Source of the DNA: Malaya genurostris
Lineage: Eukaryota; Arthropoda; Insecta; Diptera; Culicidae
Length of the DNA stretch: 64,000 nt
Reading direction: 5' to 3'
Assembly: GCF_030247185.1 (NCBI RefSeq)
Contig: NC_080572.1
Coordinates: 129,520,405-129,584,404, forward strand
Made by a program: the position numbers and the translations under genes. The notes under the pieces were generated by a model that was not told the origin of the DNA, did not search any database, and worked only from the letters and a program-made list of their open reading frames with translations. Positions 11,820-23,870 of this stretch are shown piece by piece (positions within the stretch are counted from its first letter, which is position 1; every line of letters starts with the position of its first letter).

Positions 11820-12690
11820 TTACGGATATAAAAACGAAAGTTATGTATTAGGGGAAAATAGTATGAAGCATCCCATCAGAGTAAAAGCACCCTTTTTCAA
11901 AAAAACTTCTTTTTTAAAACATTCAAACATACTTCTTGCAGTAACATTATCTTTCCGCAGGATCTTTCGGCTTTGCAATTTCGCAAATCTATCTAGACCA
12001 TAAATCAATATGTTTCTCAACATTAATTAAACTGTGTACTCACTTTTTCGAATAAATCAACGATAAATTTAGAGATTTAACTTTTTTTTGCCACAGGAAG
12101 GTCATATCGAAGTGTTTTTGGGAAACGATTCGTGCGTATTTCTCAAAGCTGCTTCCAAACATTGTGAAAAAATTATTATTTAATTTAATTACTCATTTGA
12201 TCCCAAACATCTTCAATTGGTCTACATTTATCAACCCATTGGATACGCATTTGGGCATATTGTTCTCTTTACATCGGTTTTTGCAGAGCATTCCGAAATT
12301 TATAATTATTTGCGCTGAAGTGACAACAAACAATTCCGTACTAGGTTTAACACTTTGAAACGATTAACCTACCAGCTCAGAAACTGTTTTGACTTTTGCT
12401 TGTTTTTAGCTTGGGTCATTTTGAGACTTTTCAAATGCAAGAATGAAAAATCTGCGAAGCGTACGTGGTACCCATTTGGAAAAAAATAGTGAAATAAAAA
12501 CAATTGTCAGTTGATTAATTTTAATGGAACATGTAGGACAATGCTTCTCACTGTTCGAGAAAAATACTTACACCATTCTACATCGCCTGTTGCGAGCAAT
12601 CATGACTTTTCTAAAACCTAATATTACGTAGAACGTTTGATTATTCTGATTTTCTGAGTGTTCGAGATAATTTCCATCCAAAGACAAATT
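11820..12690. other. No recognisable gene
   Basis: AT-rich; no coding or repeat evidence seen. Confidence 0.4.
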
Positions 12691-12696
12691 TTACAG

Positions 12697-12860
12697 ATAA
12701 TACAAGAACAAGTACATGAACAAACACAGAGTACTGGAACAGGTAGAGAAACTAGAGGAACTGGTACAGATTATACAGAAACATGTAAAGGAAGCAAAGA
12801 AACGGATACATAAATTTCAAAAACCAATACAGGAAGTGGAGGAACAAGAACAGAAAATTT
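12697..12860 (+). repeat. Degenerate short-period minisatellite
   Basis: Imperfect repeats of a purine-rich unit like ggaacaggtacagaaaca. They create an open frame rich in Glu, Gln and Lys that I do not regard as a gene. Confidence 0.5.
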
Positions 12861-13263
12861 TTTATTCACGGCTACTCAGTTTAATCGTCTCAAACCGATC
12901 CGAGTCGGAATCGGTCATTGCATCTGATTCGAGATTCAGTTTAAGTATTCTGAATTCCAAATCAAACTGGGTAACTTTGAGATTTCATGCGTAAATGCAA
13001 AAAAAAACTGTGTTACTTCGAAAATCTGCGTGAAAAACCCGCATTACTTCGGAAATCTGCATAAAATTTAACCGTATACAAAATATCTCAGTGTAAAATA
13101 TAAACGACTCAAATAGACGTGATCTGCATTTTTAATGAATGGTCTGTATTTTTTCATCAACGAATATAATTTTACTCTATTATAAAAAAATCACATTCCT
13201 AATGGAAAAGAGATGAAAGAATTAAGTAAATAAATTGAGAGCTTGAAAATAAAAACAGTATCA

Positions 13264-13500
13264 TTATACATTGCTATTATTATTCCAATCGTAAAGATTT
13301 GGCATAATTTTTTCTATCAATTCTTTGTTAAGTTTTACGATTAAAATGTCCTCCAATAATTCATCCGCGATTTTCGTTCTCAAGTCAGATAGTATAAGCC
13401 CTAAGGCACTAAAGGCTCGTTCTACCGTCACTTGATTCGACGGGACAGAAAGTACGCATAACGCTATTTCTGCAAGTTCCGGATGAGAATTTTGACGAGG
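13264..13500 (-). pseudogene. hAT transposase C-terminal (dimerisation domain) fragment
   Basis: The minus strand reads about 75 open codons ending at a TAA (13264-13266). They include HPELAEIALCVLSVP, then ERAFSALGLILSDLR and LLEDILIVKLN. This is the conserved hAT C-terminal dimerisation motif, including the ERxFSxxG core. Upstream (13484-13520) a tctcatcc/gaattc word is duplicated and the match ends, so the catalytic DDE part is absent. No terminal inverted repeats were found around it. It is probably the decayed end of an autonomous hAT element. Confidence 0.82.
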
Positions 13501-13830
13501 ATGAGAATTTCAAGATAACAGTACGTAGTGAGTAATATTCACGAGTAACAATGTTATGAGGCCTATGTCACCAACGTCATCCGGTGCAGTAACGGCGAAG
13601 CTCAATCATTCATCTCAATACCGGAAGCGATAATAACGAAAAAACCAAAGGTCGAAAATAAACGCTGTAAAATCACAAAATTTAATCGTTAACAATGGCG
13701 TAAACCACCTGTTTTAGTTGAAAACTTCTAAGCCAGATTTAATGGCATTTTAGTTTTAAACGGTGGCGGTTGTCGAAATCGTGTTGAACCGCTGCCCGCT
13801 GCGTTTTTTTCATGACTACGTTTGTTTCAT

Positions 13831-13990
13831 AAGAATTCTTAGTGTCAGTAGGATTGTAATACTAGCCATGCAATGATTCTGTACACCAAGAATCGGCTGC
13901 GAAGTTTGTTGAAACAGAAAGGAAAAGTTCCACTAAAGGAATGTAATGCCAAGACTGCTTTGCTTCATAAGGCAATATACATAGGTTTTT
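13831..13990 (+). repeat. 5'-truncated SINE copy
   Basis: Matches the body of the SINE at 4523-4700 without the tRNA head and extends further at the 3' side (ctttgcttcataaggcaat, ttcttcgccgtagc). Confidence 0.75.
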
Positions 13991-13999
13991 CTTCGCCGT

Positions 14000-14580
14000 A
14001 GCAATACATTTCGAATATCACATTGGTATGTTGGAATTCATTAGTTAATCTAAATACTGTTTTTATCAAGCGATTTGCTATAATAAATTACATTAAATAA
14101 AAAACATTTATTTTGTACATGATCTTATAACTATTCCAGGTTGCCCGCTGCGGTGTCAAGCAATGTAGACAGCGTCGCTCCCACTCTAGTGCAGTTCAGA
14201 GCAGTCACAACCGATATGACTGTCCAGTTATAGAAATGTCATGACATTTCGAGCTCGCGACATTTACAAAAACCGTGAACGAAAATAAATGCAGCAGCTA
14301 CCTATCCAGAATGTACGTACACTACTGCAGAGCGAACGGTGTGACTTTGACTGCTGTGAGAGAGTGCGACAAAATGAGCTGTTCTCAATGTTGCTGTCGT
14401 GTGTCGTGGCTCTCACGACTGCACCTAGCTATCGTGTCATTGCGTGTTGGCTACTGTTAAACGTAGCAGCTGAGCGGATCGTTGGCAGTGGCTGTCTTGT
14501 GCTTAGCGACAGTTAAAAAAAATGTCAAATTTTCGCACCCCTGCCCGTGACCACGGCGAAGCGCTACCTTAATATTGTCA
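14000..14580. other. No recognisable gene
   Basis: Contains GC-richer sequence with short frames on both strands. The word atgtcatgacattt near 14236 is a local palindrome. No family assigned. Confidence 0.35.
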
Positions 14581-14583
14581 TAC

Positions 14584-14930
14584 TCAACGCTGTGTACTCG
14601 TTGTTAACTGAAACGAGTGCAATTGCATCTCTTTCACGTTTAAACATAACACAAAGTTAAACGATTTGTTGAATTGAATCTTAGTTACATTATTAGCGTC
14701 TAGGTGTATTCGTTTTTTAAGTAAGATTTCAATTTCATTTGCTGCTGGTCTAACTTTGCAGCGCTTGAAATCAATACAAATTGAATTTGGTCTTGTAGGC
14801 CAAGTTTGAGGCTTCGTTAAATCGCTTTTGCCCATTACGTACACTCTATTGTTCACTACACTGTATTGTCTTTGTTTCTGTCGTCTCGACCGTATGCAAT
14901 TTTCGAGAGGCAACCGATTTGTTCAGAGAT
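14584..14930 (-). pseudogene. Possible gag-like N-terminal fragment of a retroelement
   Basis: A 109-codon frame contains TWPTRPNSICIDFKRCK and EIEILLKKRIHLD. The pattern resembles the N-terminal region of ORF1/gag proteins of mosquito retroelements, but I cannot name the family with confidence. It lies just beyond the 3' end of the ZCCHC4 last exon on the same strand and could instead be unrelated intergenic sequence. Confidence 0.3.
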
Positions 14931-15049
14931 TTGCTCGTGGAAATAATTGTCAACTGAGTTGAAAGTAGGACAAGTGATAACCTTCGGCTTTTTTTCAGAA
15001 TCCAAAGCACTTTACAAAGAACTAATGAGATTCTACTTGAAATGGATGA

Positions 15050-15055
15050 TTTATT
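15050..15055 (-). terminator. Candidate poly(A) signal of ZCCHC4
   Basis: AATAAA on the minus strand, about 135 bp after the ZCCHC4 stop codon; it is the first canonical hexamer noted downstream. Confidence 0.45.
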
Positions 15056-15188
15056 TGTAGAACAATGTACCAAAATAAATGTGCATTTTTAAAATGCTCC
15101 TTGTCGACAGCAGTCCTATGTCAATATTGTGGTTATGTCTCTAATATTACATACTACAAGTTTTTTTTTACTTTTTTGATGCTTTTTT

Positions 15189-15930
15189 TTAATTCATCAT
15201 ATTTATAATGTTATTATAACTACCAAGAAAATATTCTTCATTTAAGAGCCTCTTACGTTCTAAACAATCACTTACTATGTGAGATTTAGATCCACAAACT
15301 ACACAGCCAGAAGCATTTTGTTTGCATCCTTTTATATGTTCCCAGATACTACACATATTTTCTACGTGTCCTTTTAAAAGACAAATACGACAAGTCACTT
15401 TCTTTCTATACAATTTACAAATATGTCCTTGAACTTGGGAGCATCTTCCACATTTATCACAATGTTGATAGTTTGGTTTAACACACCAATTACATTTCAA
15501 ACAATGCCGGTAAGTGACATTATTTTTCGAAGTACAATTGTTACAAATCACGCAATGTCTATTTGATCTACTAACCCATTTGTGACACTTTGAGCAAAAT
15601 TGATAATTACTTTTTGGTAAACTGAAAAGATCCAAAGCAACATTAGTAAAAAGACGAACTGGTGAACCGTTTTTCAAATGCTTCTTATTGTTATTGTAGG
15701 TTTTATGGTTTGTATAGTTAATTCGGTAGTCCGACATTTCCATTGAAGGAATTTCTTTTCGAATATAGATTTCCATGAAATATGGATATACCCAAAATAC
15801 TGGTAAGATGTTTTGAATATATGAGTTGGTTTGGTTGTAAAGTTCATTCAATTGTCGAATGGTTTGCGCCAGAAGTTCCGAACGGCAGCCAAATGGAGGA
15901 TCGGCAAAAATACATATGATATCACTGGAC
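15189..15930 (-). CDS. ZCCHC4: ZCCHC4 orthologue, last exon (catalytic motif and zinc-finger C-terminus)
   Basis: ZCCHC4 is the methyltransferase that installs m6A on 28S rRNA in the nucleolus (known for the human protein). This exon encodes the last 247 residues. The DPPFG catalytic motif is about ten residues in, followed by a PVFWVYPYFME segment, SPVRLFTN, a cysteine/histidine-rich zinc array (FCSKCHKW to HCDKCGRC) and two CCHC knuckles (CRICLLKGHVENMC, CVVCGSKSHIVSDC). The exon begins at an acceptor TTTGCAG/G at 15931/15930. Joining the GG left by the donor at 62028 restores a Gly codon and an open frame into SSDIICIFADPPFG. The stop TAA is at 15189-15191. All catalytic and zinc residues I can place are intact, so the gene is probably functional despite the 46-kb intron before this exon. 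Confidence 0.94.
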
Positions 15931-16009
15931 CTGCAAATTAAAGAAAAAAGTTATGAAAGTTTCCATAAAATATGTTCATTATTATTCATGCATTAACTTT
16001 AAACCTGTT

Positions 16010-16210
16010 TAAGTACACGTAGTGGTGTAATGATGCCTTTCTCATATCAAACATACTATCATATTTAATAATGTGGTTTTCTTCAAAATAATTTTCTTAG
16101 ATTCTTGAAAGAATAACCGGAATCGGTTTAGTTTACGGATAATGACTACCGATAGAAGTAGTTTCAAGTCCGATTTAGAATTGTTTAGGTTTGGACGTAG
16201 GACTACGTCT
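16010..16210 (+). repeat. Head fragment of the satellite-bearing MITE family
   Basis: Shares tagtggtgtaatgatgcc and tttctcatatcaaacatac with 58741-58900 and, more weakly, 38764-38900. The tandem units and tail are missing. Confidence 0.7.
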
Positions 16211-16680
16211 TTCTTTACTTTGCTCACCTTGAGCTTGAACTTGAGCGACCACCCCTGGTTGCTACTACGTTACTGATCGGGATTAGCTGAAATTGTACAG
16301 GGAATTTCTAGATGATCCAACCTGGGACTGGTAAATCATCCTTCAATGTACATCTTCTGGTAAACCCAAAATTCATTGATCAGTACCGGCGCCGGGTCTA
16401 AGGAATGGGAAGGGATGTTAGTCCAACACTTGTTGTTACTAGAGGCCGTATATACTACTGCGCACTCCACAAGTGTCACGGGAGAAGGATGTTCGTTAGT
16501 AAAAATTCCAGTTTTGGTATTATCGCGCGCGACTCAGTATGTTCCGGTTTCAAGATGCTCGGACGCGTCACTAAACTCACTGACTTCCCCAGTGAACGTT
16601 TCAACAAGATCCTATATTGAAGTCCCAGGAAGTCTTGATTCACAGCTCTAATTCGAGGAAACTGAAGAAAAAGAGTGAAT
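16210..16680. repeat. Unassigned GC-richer block, probably repeat-derived
   Basis: Compositionally distinct from its surroundings, with short overlapping frames at 16376-16651 but no protein family resemblance. It could be an LTR or other non-coding element part; nothing in the window confirms this. Confidence 0.25.
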
Positions 16681-17229
16681 AGGATTTAGACAAAATAATT
16701 GATTCATTGCATTGACATATTCTAAACAGTTGTTATAAAATCATTTTAAATCACCAAATAAAGGTCAACAGATGTGAAACATTGAAAAACATCTGATAAC
16801 TGAAAGGAAAAAGTAACTCCTGCAATTGTCGCCTTTTACGACATGGAAGCAGGAACCCAGTAGATCTATTCTTGGCTTATTTTTTCCGCCGGATTTCACA
16901 CGGCTTCTAGGCTGGTACTGCCCGGAGGAAGATAATATATACTATCAATCTCCTGGTGGACCCCAGCACCTTAAAAAATGGACTACATTATTTCATAGAC
17001 TAAAAAGATGAATACGAAAAAGACACAGTGTCAGTCTACACTAACCAGTATTAAGTAAAGGTAAAGTAAATATTCTTCGGAAAATTTCGCTATTCGATTC
17101 GAACTCTGGTTCTGATAGCTATGATAATCAACAAAACCAGACCCGTTCAATAAAACAGTTGTGATCAGTTATATAAAAACTTCAAACCAAACAAGGACTT
17201 TGGGTCTAGTGGGAGATTGATCGTACCTA

Positions 17230-17830
17230 TCATCTTTCTCCGGACAGCAATTTGATGGATGTAGCAAGTGCGTTTAAAAAAGGGGGTGTAATGTTTGTAG
17301 CGGCATAACACTGATATTATTGACGGATTGCTTGACGCAGATTATTCTTGCTCTTCAAAGCCTTTAACAAGGGGCATCATGACTGAATTTATCTAAATTC
17401 ACTAGAATCGATACAAATTTAGCACAGGTACTTCTTGCTCTTCAAAGATGGTCAAAAGGGTATTTTCTAGGGAAAGGAGCGTGGCAAGTGTTCTTAACAG
17501 GAGGGGGAAAAATTTGTCTAATTTGACGAGAATCGATATTTTTGAAGATCATAGCTATTTTTTGCAGGACTTAGATATGGTTATAAGGGTATTCGTGTTG
17601 TGAGTGCCTCTGCATTGTGTGTAGCAAATGTTCTTAACATTGGGTGGTACAATGACGAACTTTATCTAATTTGAAGAGAATCGCTACGTTTTGAAGATCA
17701 TGCATACTTTTCGAAAAACTCAAATATAATAAGGGGTACTTTTGGGGGGTGAATATAATGAGTACCTCTAAAAAAGGAAGTTGATGGAATTTTCCAAAAA
17801 TATATACGATACTTCTTGCTAAATTATATT
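17230..17830 (+). repeat. Diverged tandem repeats of ~160-180 bp
   Basis: Three to four diverged units repeat the words gttcttaacaggrggg, tctaatttgacgagaatcg and ttgaagatcat (near 17400, 17520 and 17680). No coding content. Confidence 0.55.
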
Positions 17831-18228
17831 ACAGATATTATTTGCACCAGAAGTAGAAATAAGATCATTTTGCGCACGAAAATGTGAATCAAGATTTCCG
17901 ATTGTGAATCAAAAGATCGAACACTGTGAATTAAAAAATTGAGTAACAAAACTAAAATTGCGATTATTTTTTAAAATGTGAAAACTGTATATTACACAGA
18001 GAAGCAACAGACCTTATGCATACTCGCTATTTTTATTGCGCTGAGACAAATTTGTTCTCATTCTCAGAAGACGCAGGCGAAGAGTTTTAGCTGCTCTCAC
18101 AAAAACTCGTTCGCGTATTTATGTACCGCGGCAGAAATGAATTTACAATGCTGAGAACGTAAGTTCTCAGTGCATTTAGATAATAACGAGGTTCGAGTGC
18201 TCCTGTCGCATGAGAATAAGCGTAGCAT

Positions 18229-20121
18229 GCTTTTTTTTTCCTTTATAGGCTACTCTAGCCGAGGGGGGTGGTTACAACGATCCGCACTTTCCATACCGGA
18301 CTAACTAGGCTATGGTGCCCAAATGAACACTAGTAACGAAGGAGGAAACCGGCATATCATTGATAGGTTCCCTCCAGCATGTAACCCAAGCGACAGATTC
18401 CTTCACGGTTATCAATTTGCAACGAAAGATACGAATATCTTCTATTGCAAGTTCACCAGAGAGTTTGTCACTTGGGCAGGAAGTGTGTGCTTCACCCTGT
18501 AACCAGTCAATCATTGAGTCGTGCGTCTGTATCGTATTGGTATTTTGTCTTAAATGTTCTCGTCGATGAGACTTTGGAAAATTTCGCTTTGTATCCGCTC
18601 CGGTCTTGGCCCTGCTTTCCTATATAGTCTTTTATGTCTGAAGCGGTACAAACGATTATTACTTTAAAGTTCCTAAATAGATGTAGATATGCTTGGTCTA
18701 CTAACACTATCCATTCTAATCTGCTCTGATTGTTTCTATCTTTGTCGAAGTTACGTTACATTTCCTTTTCCCCATTGCATCGCTTTTTTGACTATGCCGG
18801 AGAAACCTGTTAATATCTCAAGCTGATAATTTATCAAGAATAAAGAAATAATAATAATTACTATAACAATAATAATATCCATAAGAAATAATAATAGTGA
18901 CAATCACAACAATAATAATAACAATAATATTTATAATAATACAATAGCAACAACAATAATAATAATGATAATAATAAAAATAGAAATATTGTGACTTACC
19001 AAAAGTTAATATGTCATCAAATGAGTTATTACATGAAAATACTTATTTTTCGTCGTTTTACTGGGGCTCTTGATTTGTTTTCAATTTCCTTTTGGTATTC
19101 CTGTGGCACCCTAGGATTTTTCCGCTCCATATCGTTTTAGTCTATAATTTTTTATTTTGATAATTTCTCGTGGTAAAAATAAAATAAAATCAGGTGTTAG
19201 TAAGCTTGTTAAATTATATAATGTAAGGATGCGCATTTAACACTAGATTACCCAGGAAAGTCACAATATGTAAACAATGGAAGGATTGCCTAAAATTCTG
19301 TGAACTTTTCTAATTCTTTATTTAACAATATATGCACTTAGGCACACTGCACTAGTTTTTATTTATTCTTTCACAGTTTATATTATTGACTTTCTCTCTT
19401 TCAATCATTTTGACTGCTTTTGAGCAATTTAGGTCTAAACTAAGTTTTGGGCTTTCTAAAGTTGAGCACGCATCCAGGAAACAAGAACTACATGTATTTC
19501 ATGAAGAAATACTAGGTGTGATTGGATGAAATGGTCCACGTGAACCGTTCTCTTCCAGAAACACACATCTCACACTCCTAGTTAGAAGGTGACATCTGTG
19601 TCCAAGTTGGAGAAATCTAAGTACATTCAAACCTTTCCCGATTTGAGAATGTATTCACACTTGATTAATCAGTTTCGTCGTCATTGCAATTTGTAAACAT
19701 TACCGATGCCGAGCCGGATCGGAAAGGTTTAAAAGTTCCTAAACGGTTCATAAGATATCAATTTACTCCTATTCCTGATAACAATAGTCCTCCTTTTAGA
19801 ATTAAATTCACCAAGTTCAGGACGGATATGATATATTAATATTCATCCCAACTGGATCAAAATAATTCAAAATGGTGACCAATTCCAGGCATAAGAATGC
19901 TCGAAACCACCTAATGACCTATTGTCAATTTCAAGCATTATTAGTCCTGTCCACTCCGTGATCGGTCCAGACAACATAAAAATTTTCATCTTTTACATTT
20001 ATAAGCGAACGATCGATCTCGGTATGGTCCGACTTTATCAATACGCGAAGTGTAAATTGACTCCCACCCCCATCCACCAAGCGGGGGTACGCGCCCTGTA
20101 GCTCATCATCCAAAGCCCAGG
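18229..20121 (-). mobile_element. 1.9-kb insertion between identical 21-bp direct repeats
   Basis: The 21 bases at 18208-18228 recur perfectly at 20122-20142 (atgagaataagcgtagcat forms the last 19). A T-run at 18231-18239 follows the left repeat, as expected for the poly(A) end of a minus-strand non-LTR insertion with a long target duplication. Inside are two adjacent minus-strand frames (18507-18707, 18305-18514), an imperfect AAT microsatellite (18841-18985) and a GC-richer right end (19930-20121). I do not recognise a protein domain, so the family is open. Confidence 0.6.
18841..18985. repeat. Imperfect (AAT/ACA)n microsatellite
   Basis: AATAATAAT runs interrupted by ACA and ATT. Confidence 0.85.
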
Positions 20122-20159
20122 GCATGAGAATAAGCGTAGCATCCTGTGCTAATAAACAC

Positions 20160-20690
20160 TCCAATAAGTACTAGATAACATTTTCTGGCGTTGCGTTTTC
20201 TGAGACTTGTTTAATTACTTTCTTTGGCGTACGACACAATTGGTAATAATTAAGTTTTCAGAAGTGGCAAAAAGTATCTGTAACTATTCAATCATTTCAA
20301 AGCTTTTTTAGTTATTTCTGGAAAATCTTAATGCGATTTTTCTCAACGCCACCTTAAAATTTATTCAAAATTGTTGGCGGGGTCATACATAAAAAATTAT
20401 TCAAATATAATCTATAATTAAATAAAGTAATCACGTTAGTAATTTTAATTATATTACTAAGATTTTATCCAGTTATCCCCCCAATCAAAACTTCTTGTTT
20501 GGTTTTTGCACTAATAATGGCTTTAAACGTTTTCTGCTCTGGAAAGTTCAAATCCGATTTTGGTACATAAAATACTAATTCGGTTTTCGTATTCAACACC
20601 ACTTCAAGGAGGTTTCAACGAGAAGTTGTAGTTATCAGCCGTCCATATAACACTTAATAACTTTTTGAAATCAGCTATGTTTCAAACGGG
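20160..20690. other. AT-rich intronic sequence without recognised features
   Basis: No frame or family match seen. Confidence 0.4.
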
Positions 20691-20694
20691 AGCG

Positions 20695-20830
20695 GGTCAT
20701 ATCGCCGAAAGCCATTTCGCCGAATTTCGTCTCGGCGAATGCCATTTCGTCGAAAGTCGTTTCGCCAAATAGGTCACTTCGGCGAAAGTCGTTTCGCCTA
20801 AAGGGTCATTTCGTCGAAAGGGTCATATCT
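20695..20830. repeat. Palindromic minisatellite with TTTCGNCGAAA core
   Basis: At least six closely spaced variants of an 11-bp near-palindrome (TTTCGGCGAAA, TTTCGTCGAAA, TTTCGCCGAAT) are separated by short spacers such as gggtcat. Any single strand could fold into many small hairpins. Confidence 0.8.
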
Positions 20831-20847
20831 CCTGTATAACTGATGTG

Positions 20848-21510
20848 GCGCAGCCACATAACCGAAGCCAAGATGGCTCGGCGGCACAAATCCGCCGAGT
20901 CGACGCCAGCTGAGTCAGCCGCCGACCCGTCGTCGGAAGCAGCGGGCTCTTGCAAAAAAGTTCCTGCAGTGCTACGACATCGAAGCCGCGGATTTGAAGC
21001 TCATTATGCAGCATGTGGTCGTATCTTGGGAAGCCAAGCGATTTGCAGTTCCATGTGCCAAGCTTCCAATCGTAGTCCTTTGTTCGTCGCCTAGGTCTTT
21101 GCCGATTATTCCTAGTCGTATTTATATCCTGATTATACGTAACAGGTGTTTTCCGGGCGGCTTGTTAGGCCTGCACCAACCTCCCGCTCGCCGGAGGGCC
21201 ATCGTGTTAGCACTGTTTAGAGTCCCACACTGACACAAGGACGGTAATCAGCCGCCCCTAAATCGGAGAACAGACGCTGTTTCGAGCAGCCTTAACTTGG
21301 GGAACTAACGCATGGGTAGGCTCGCTCTCTGTAGAGAGAAGGCAAGCCCAGCATACGACCAAGGTCCCACCGGGGTTGGTTACCCGATCTTTCCTATGGT
21401 TACTCGTACCCCAGCTGGCACCGCGGGGAGGTAGGGATAGGAGTTACTGGACAATAGCAAAGAACCACATTCGGGCCTGAATTGCACATTGTCCAGTCGT
21501 TTACCAACCA
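20848..21510 (-). pseudogene. RTE-like LINE 5' end: leader and start of the endonuclease domain
   Basis: On the minus strand 21085-20960 encodes KLGTWNCKSL, then FDVVALQE, the first two conserved blocks of LINE apurinic endonucleases of the RTE type. Similarity ends right after ALQE. 21090-21510 is GC-rich sequence upstream of the frame, probably the element's 5' leader. The rest of ORF2 is missing, so this fragment is 3' truncated, the reverse of normal LINE truncation. Confidence 0.65.
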
Positions 21511-22480
21511 TCAAAAGCTCAACACATATTTACAAAATAGAAAAAAAAATTCTGAACAAAATATGATAAAGTATTGTGAAAGTACAAACCTTTACGAAGA
21601 GATTTCAAGTTTAAATGTATAAATAAATTGAGTTATCGCGAAGCAACACGATTTTTAAGACGAGATGTTGATCGTGCTACGCGCACTGCAAAAGTGCAAG
21701 CAAGGTCTTGGCAGTACATTCCTTTTGTGAAATTTGACTTCGCAGGTGGCGGGATGATTGGATCCGATAGATTATTCAGCCTGGGGTAATTCCCTGGGTC
21801 TGATGGCGATACAAGTGGTCAGAGATGGCATTTCACTAGAGTGATACACCAGGGCGTAGGTTTCCATTAAACACTGCGGATACATTTGCTCCGCTCCACA
21901 CAAAGAGGAAAGCGCACTTCTTCTCAGTGTCCAGACAGACAGACTTTGAGTGCGTGCTTGTGAATAACATTCTCTTCGCACGAATCACTCTAACGTGCTC
22001 TCGTCTAAATACACCCAAGTGATCACTGGCGCGTGATGGTGAGCGAACACTTCTGTGAACTTTAATTAATAAAGAGTAGATCTTGTCTTGCTATGAAAAA
22101 TTAGCAATGAAAACTGAAAATTTAACGATAAATTGTTTTATTTTGCTGATTTCGCGTGCCCCACGCTTCTTCTACGCAAACCATACACCAGAGTGCTCAC
22201 CGGCGTGTACACCTCTGTGAAAATATCTGCATCCACCTCAGAGAATTTATTAGCTAATGCTCTAGCACTTTGGTGCGATTCAGTGAAAGAGGTAAAAGGA
22301 AATAAACAAACGCACTCATGATGCGTGCACACTTTTTACAACAGTGGTGTGAAAGAGAAGAGCTCTCGTTGAAGTTGTCAGTGCGTAGGGAGAAATTTTG
22401 CTTGCTCTACGTCACACAGAGGAGATGGACATCTCTGCAAGTGGTACAGGTGGAACCTTATCCTTTGATGGTTGACGCTG
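21511..22480. other. No assigned gene
   Basis: Two GC-richer blocks (21740-22030 and 22140-22440) contain related words such as cacyagrgygt and gtgtgaaagagaag, but I could not define an element. Confidence 0.3.
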
Positions 22481-22489
22481 AGCTGCAGC

Positions 22490-22921
22490 TTGTTTCCTTA
22501 TTTTCAGGAACTCAACCCGTTTCCGGCAAGCTCGTTCGGTTGCTCAGCACAGTTTGCACAGCGGAAGTAGAATCTTCTTCCATAGCGCACTTGTTGGTAG
22601 CATGATTCGATCCGCAGCGGTTGCGAAGACTAATCATGTGGCAATTTCGAGCACCATATACGAAGTGTAGACATTTCAGGGTAGGGTTCCCATCACATTT
22701 TACGATGACATGATCGTTGGCCTTCAATTCCTTAAGCTGCTTCAACGTGGCCATACCTCTCTTGAAGTGAATTAGGTACAATGCGTCTCTGTACGTGCGT
22801 TTATCCTCTTTTCGACGTTTCATTCGATAAATGGCCAAAGCCGTTTTGACAATATCTGATAAGGTGTCCATCAGTGACTCTTCGCTGACTAACGGAAGTC
22901 CTCTCAGCACAACTTTGTATG
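22490..22921 (-). pseudogene. Jockey-clade LINE (family 3) gag fragment, C-terminal part
   Basis: The minus strand encodes a decayed ORF1/gag: MLRGLPLVSEESL, a basic linker, ALYLIHFKRGMATLKQL, and zinc-knuckle remains (KCLHFVYGARNCHMIS, RCGSNHATNKC). The first Cys of the first knuckle is replaced and the Cys spacing disturbed. The coding continues on the other side of the insertion at 22922-23593. Confidence 0.75.
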
Positions 22922-23593
22922 CTATATCGATTTTGATTGGTTCTATACGACAAGTATTAACTGAGAGAGACGAAAGATATGAAATGAAAAGACGGATAGG
23001 TATTCTAGATTGAATCAGTTATAAATTTAGAACGGAAAAGTTAGCCTAGGCAGGCTCATATAAGCATGATCAGAAGAAAGAAATGAATTCTATTTTACCT
23101 TCTACTTGAGGGGATCGAACACTAAATTCGAGTCCCCAAGTATGGTCGTGTAACATGTGTAGTTCTTCATCAAACTATGCTACTGACACCGGAAAAATAT
23201 AATTCAAATCTTCCCGCCTAGATCCGATCACGCGATTATTATTCTTTTACTACTGACACCGCAGCTGTGCCCAATGCTTTTTAGGCACTAAGTTAGAAGT
23301 GCCAACCCCATACCTATTGTGTTTGAACTACTCGTAGCCTTTCGTTCCGCATACAACGGAGGGCATATCGCATCAAACGACATGGCCAGACACTCAGTAG
23401 AGATCGAATTTTTCGTTACATTTTAACCAACTCATGTATATGTTATTTGGTTTTAATTGCCGCATAATGTCTATTATATTGATATCCGTCTTTTCATTTC
23501 ATATCTTTCGTCTCTCTCAGTTAATGCTTGCCGAAAAGAACCAATCAAAATCGATATAGTAGACATTATGCGGCAATTAAAACCAAATAACCC
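22922..23593. mobile_element. TIR element inside the family-3 gag, 11-bp target duplication
   Basis: AACTTTGTATG flanks the element at 22911-22921 and 23594-23604. A ~78-bp inverted repeat (ctatatcgattttgattgg to gacggata) lies at 22922-22999 and, inverted, at 23484-23559. The right end has 34 extra bp whose core (ttaattgccgcataatgtc) is inverted relative to 23455-23475, so the left end looks shortened. The intact relative at 61799 reads straight through this point, giving an empty site. Confidence 0.8.
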
Positions 23594-23870
23594 AACTTTG
23601 TATGGTTTTTCACTCGGCCTGTCATGAGTGAAAAATTCAGCCTTCGTTTCCTGGAGATGTTTTGTTACCTGATATTCAGATCATACTAGTCCTGTGAGTT
23701 GCAAAGCAACTTGGTCCCAAAGTTGCATAACTTGAATGTTGGTGCAACATTCATTGAATGTAGAGCCTTCCACAAAGAGTGGTAATCCGCATTGGCAACT
23801 ATCAACACTGGAACCGTCCCGAATTGTTTCTCTTACAATCGGTCGCTTTAAGCGGCATCTTCTCCAATTC
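23594..23870 (-). pseudogene. Family-3 gag fragment, N-terminal part
   Basis: Encodes FVEGSTFNECCTNIQ and QLWDQVALQL and continues across 23640-23604 toward the frame at 22910. The interruption is the insertion at 22922-23593. Confidence 0.6.

Noticed and set aside
12716..12994. A 92-codon coiled-coil-like protein
   Set aside because: The Glu/Gln/Lys bias comes from a degenerate short minisatellite.
15189..15930. Reading this frame as a stand-alone retroviral-type nucleocapsid because of its CCHC knuckles
   Set aside because: The DPPFG motif, the DHHC-like cysteine array and the in-phase upstream exons identify ZCCHC4.
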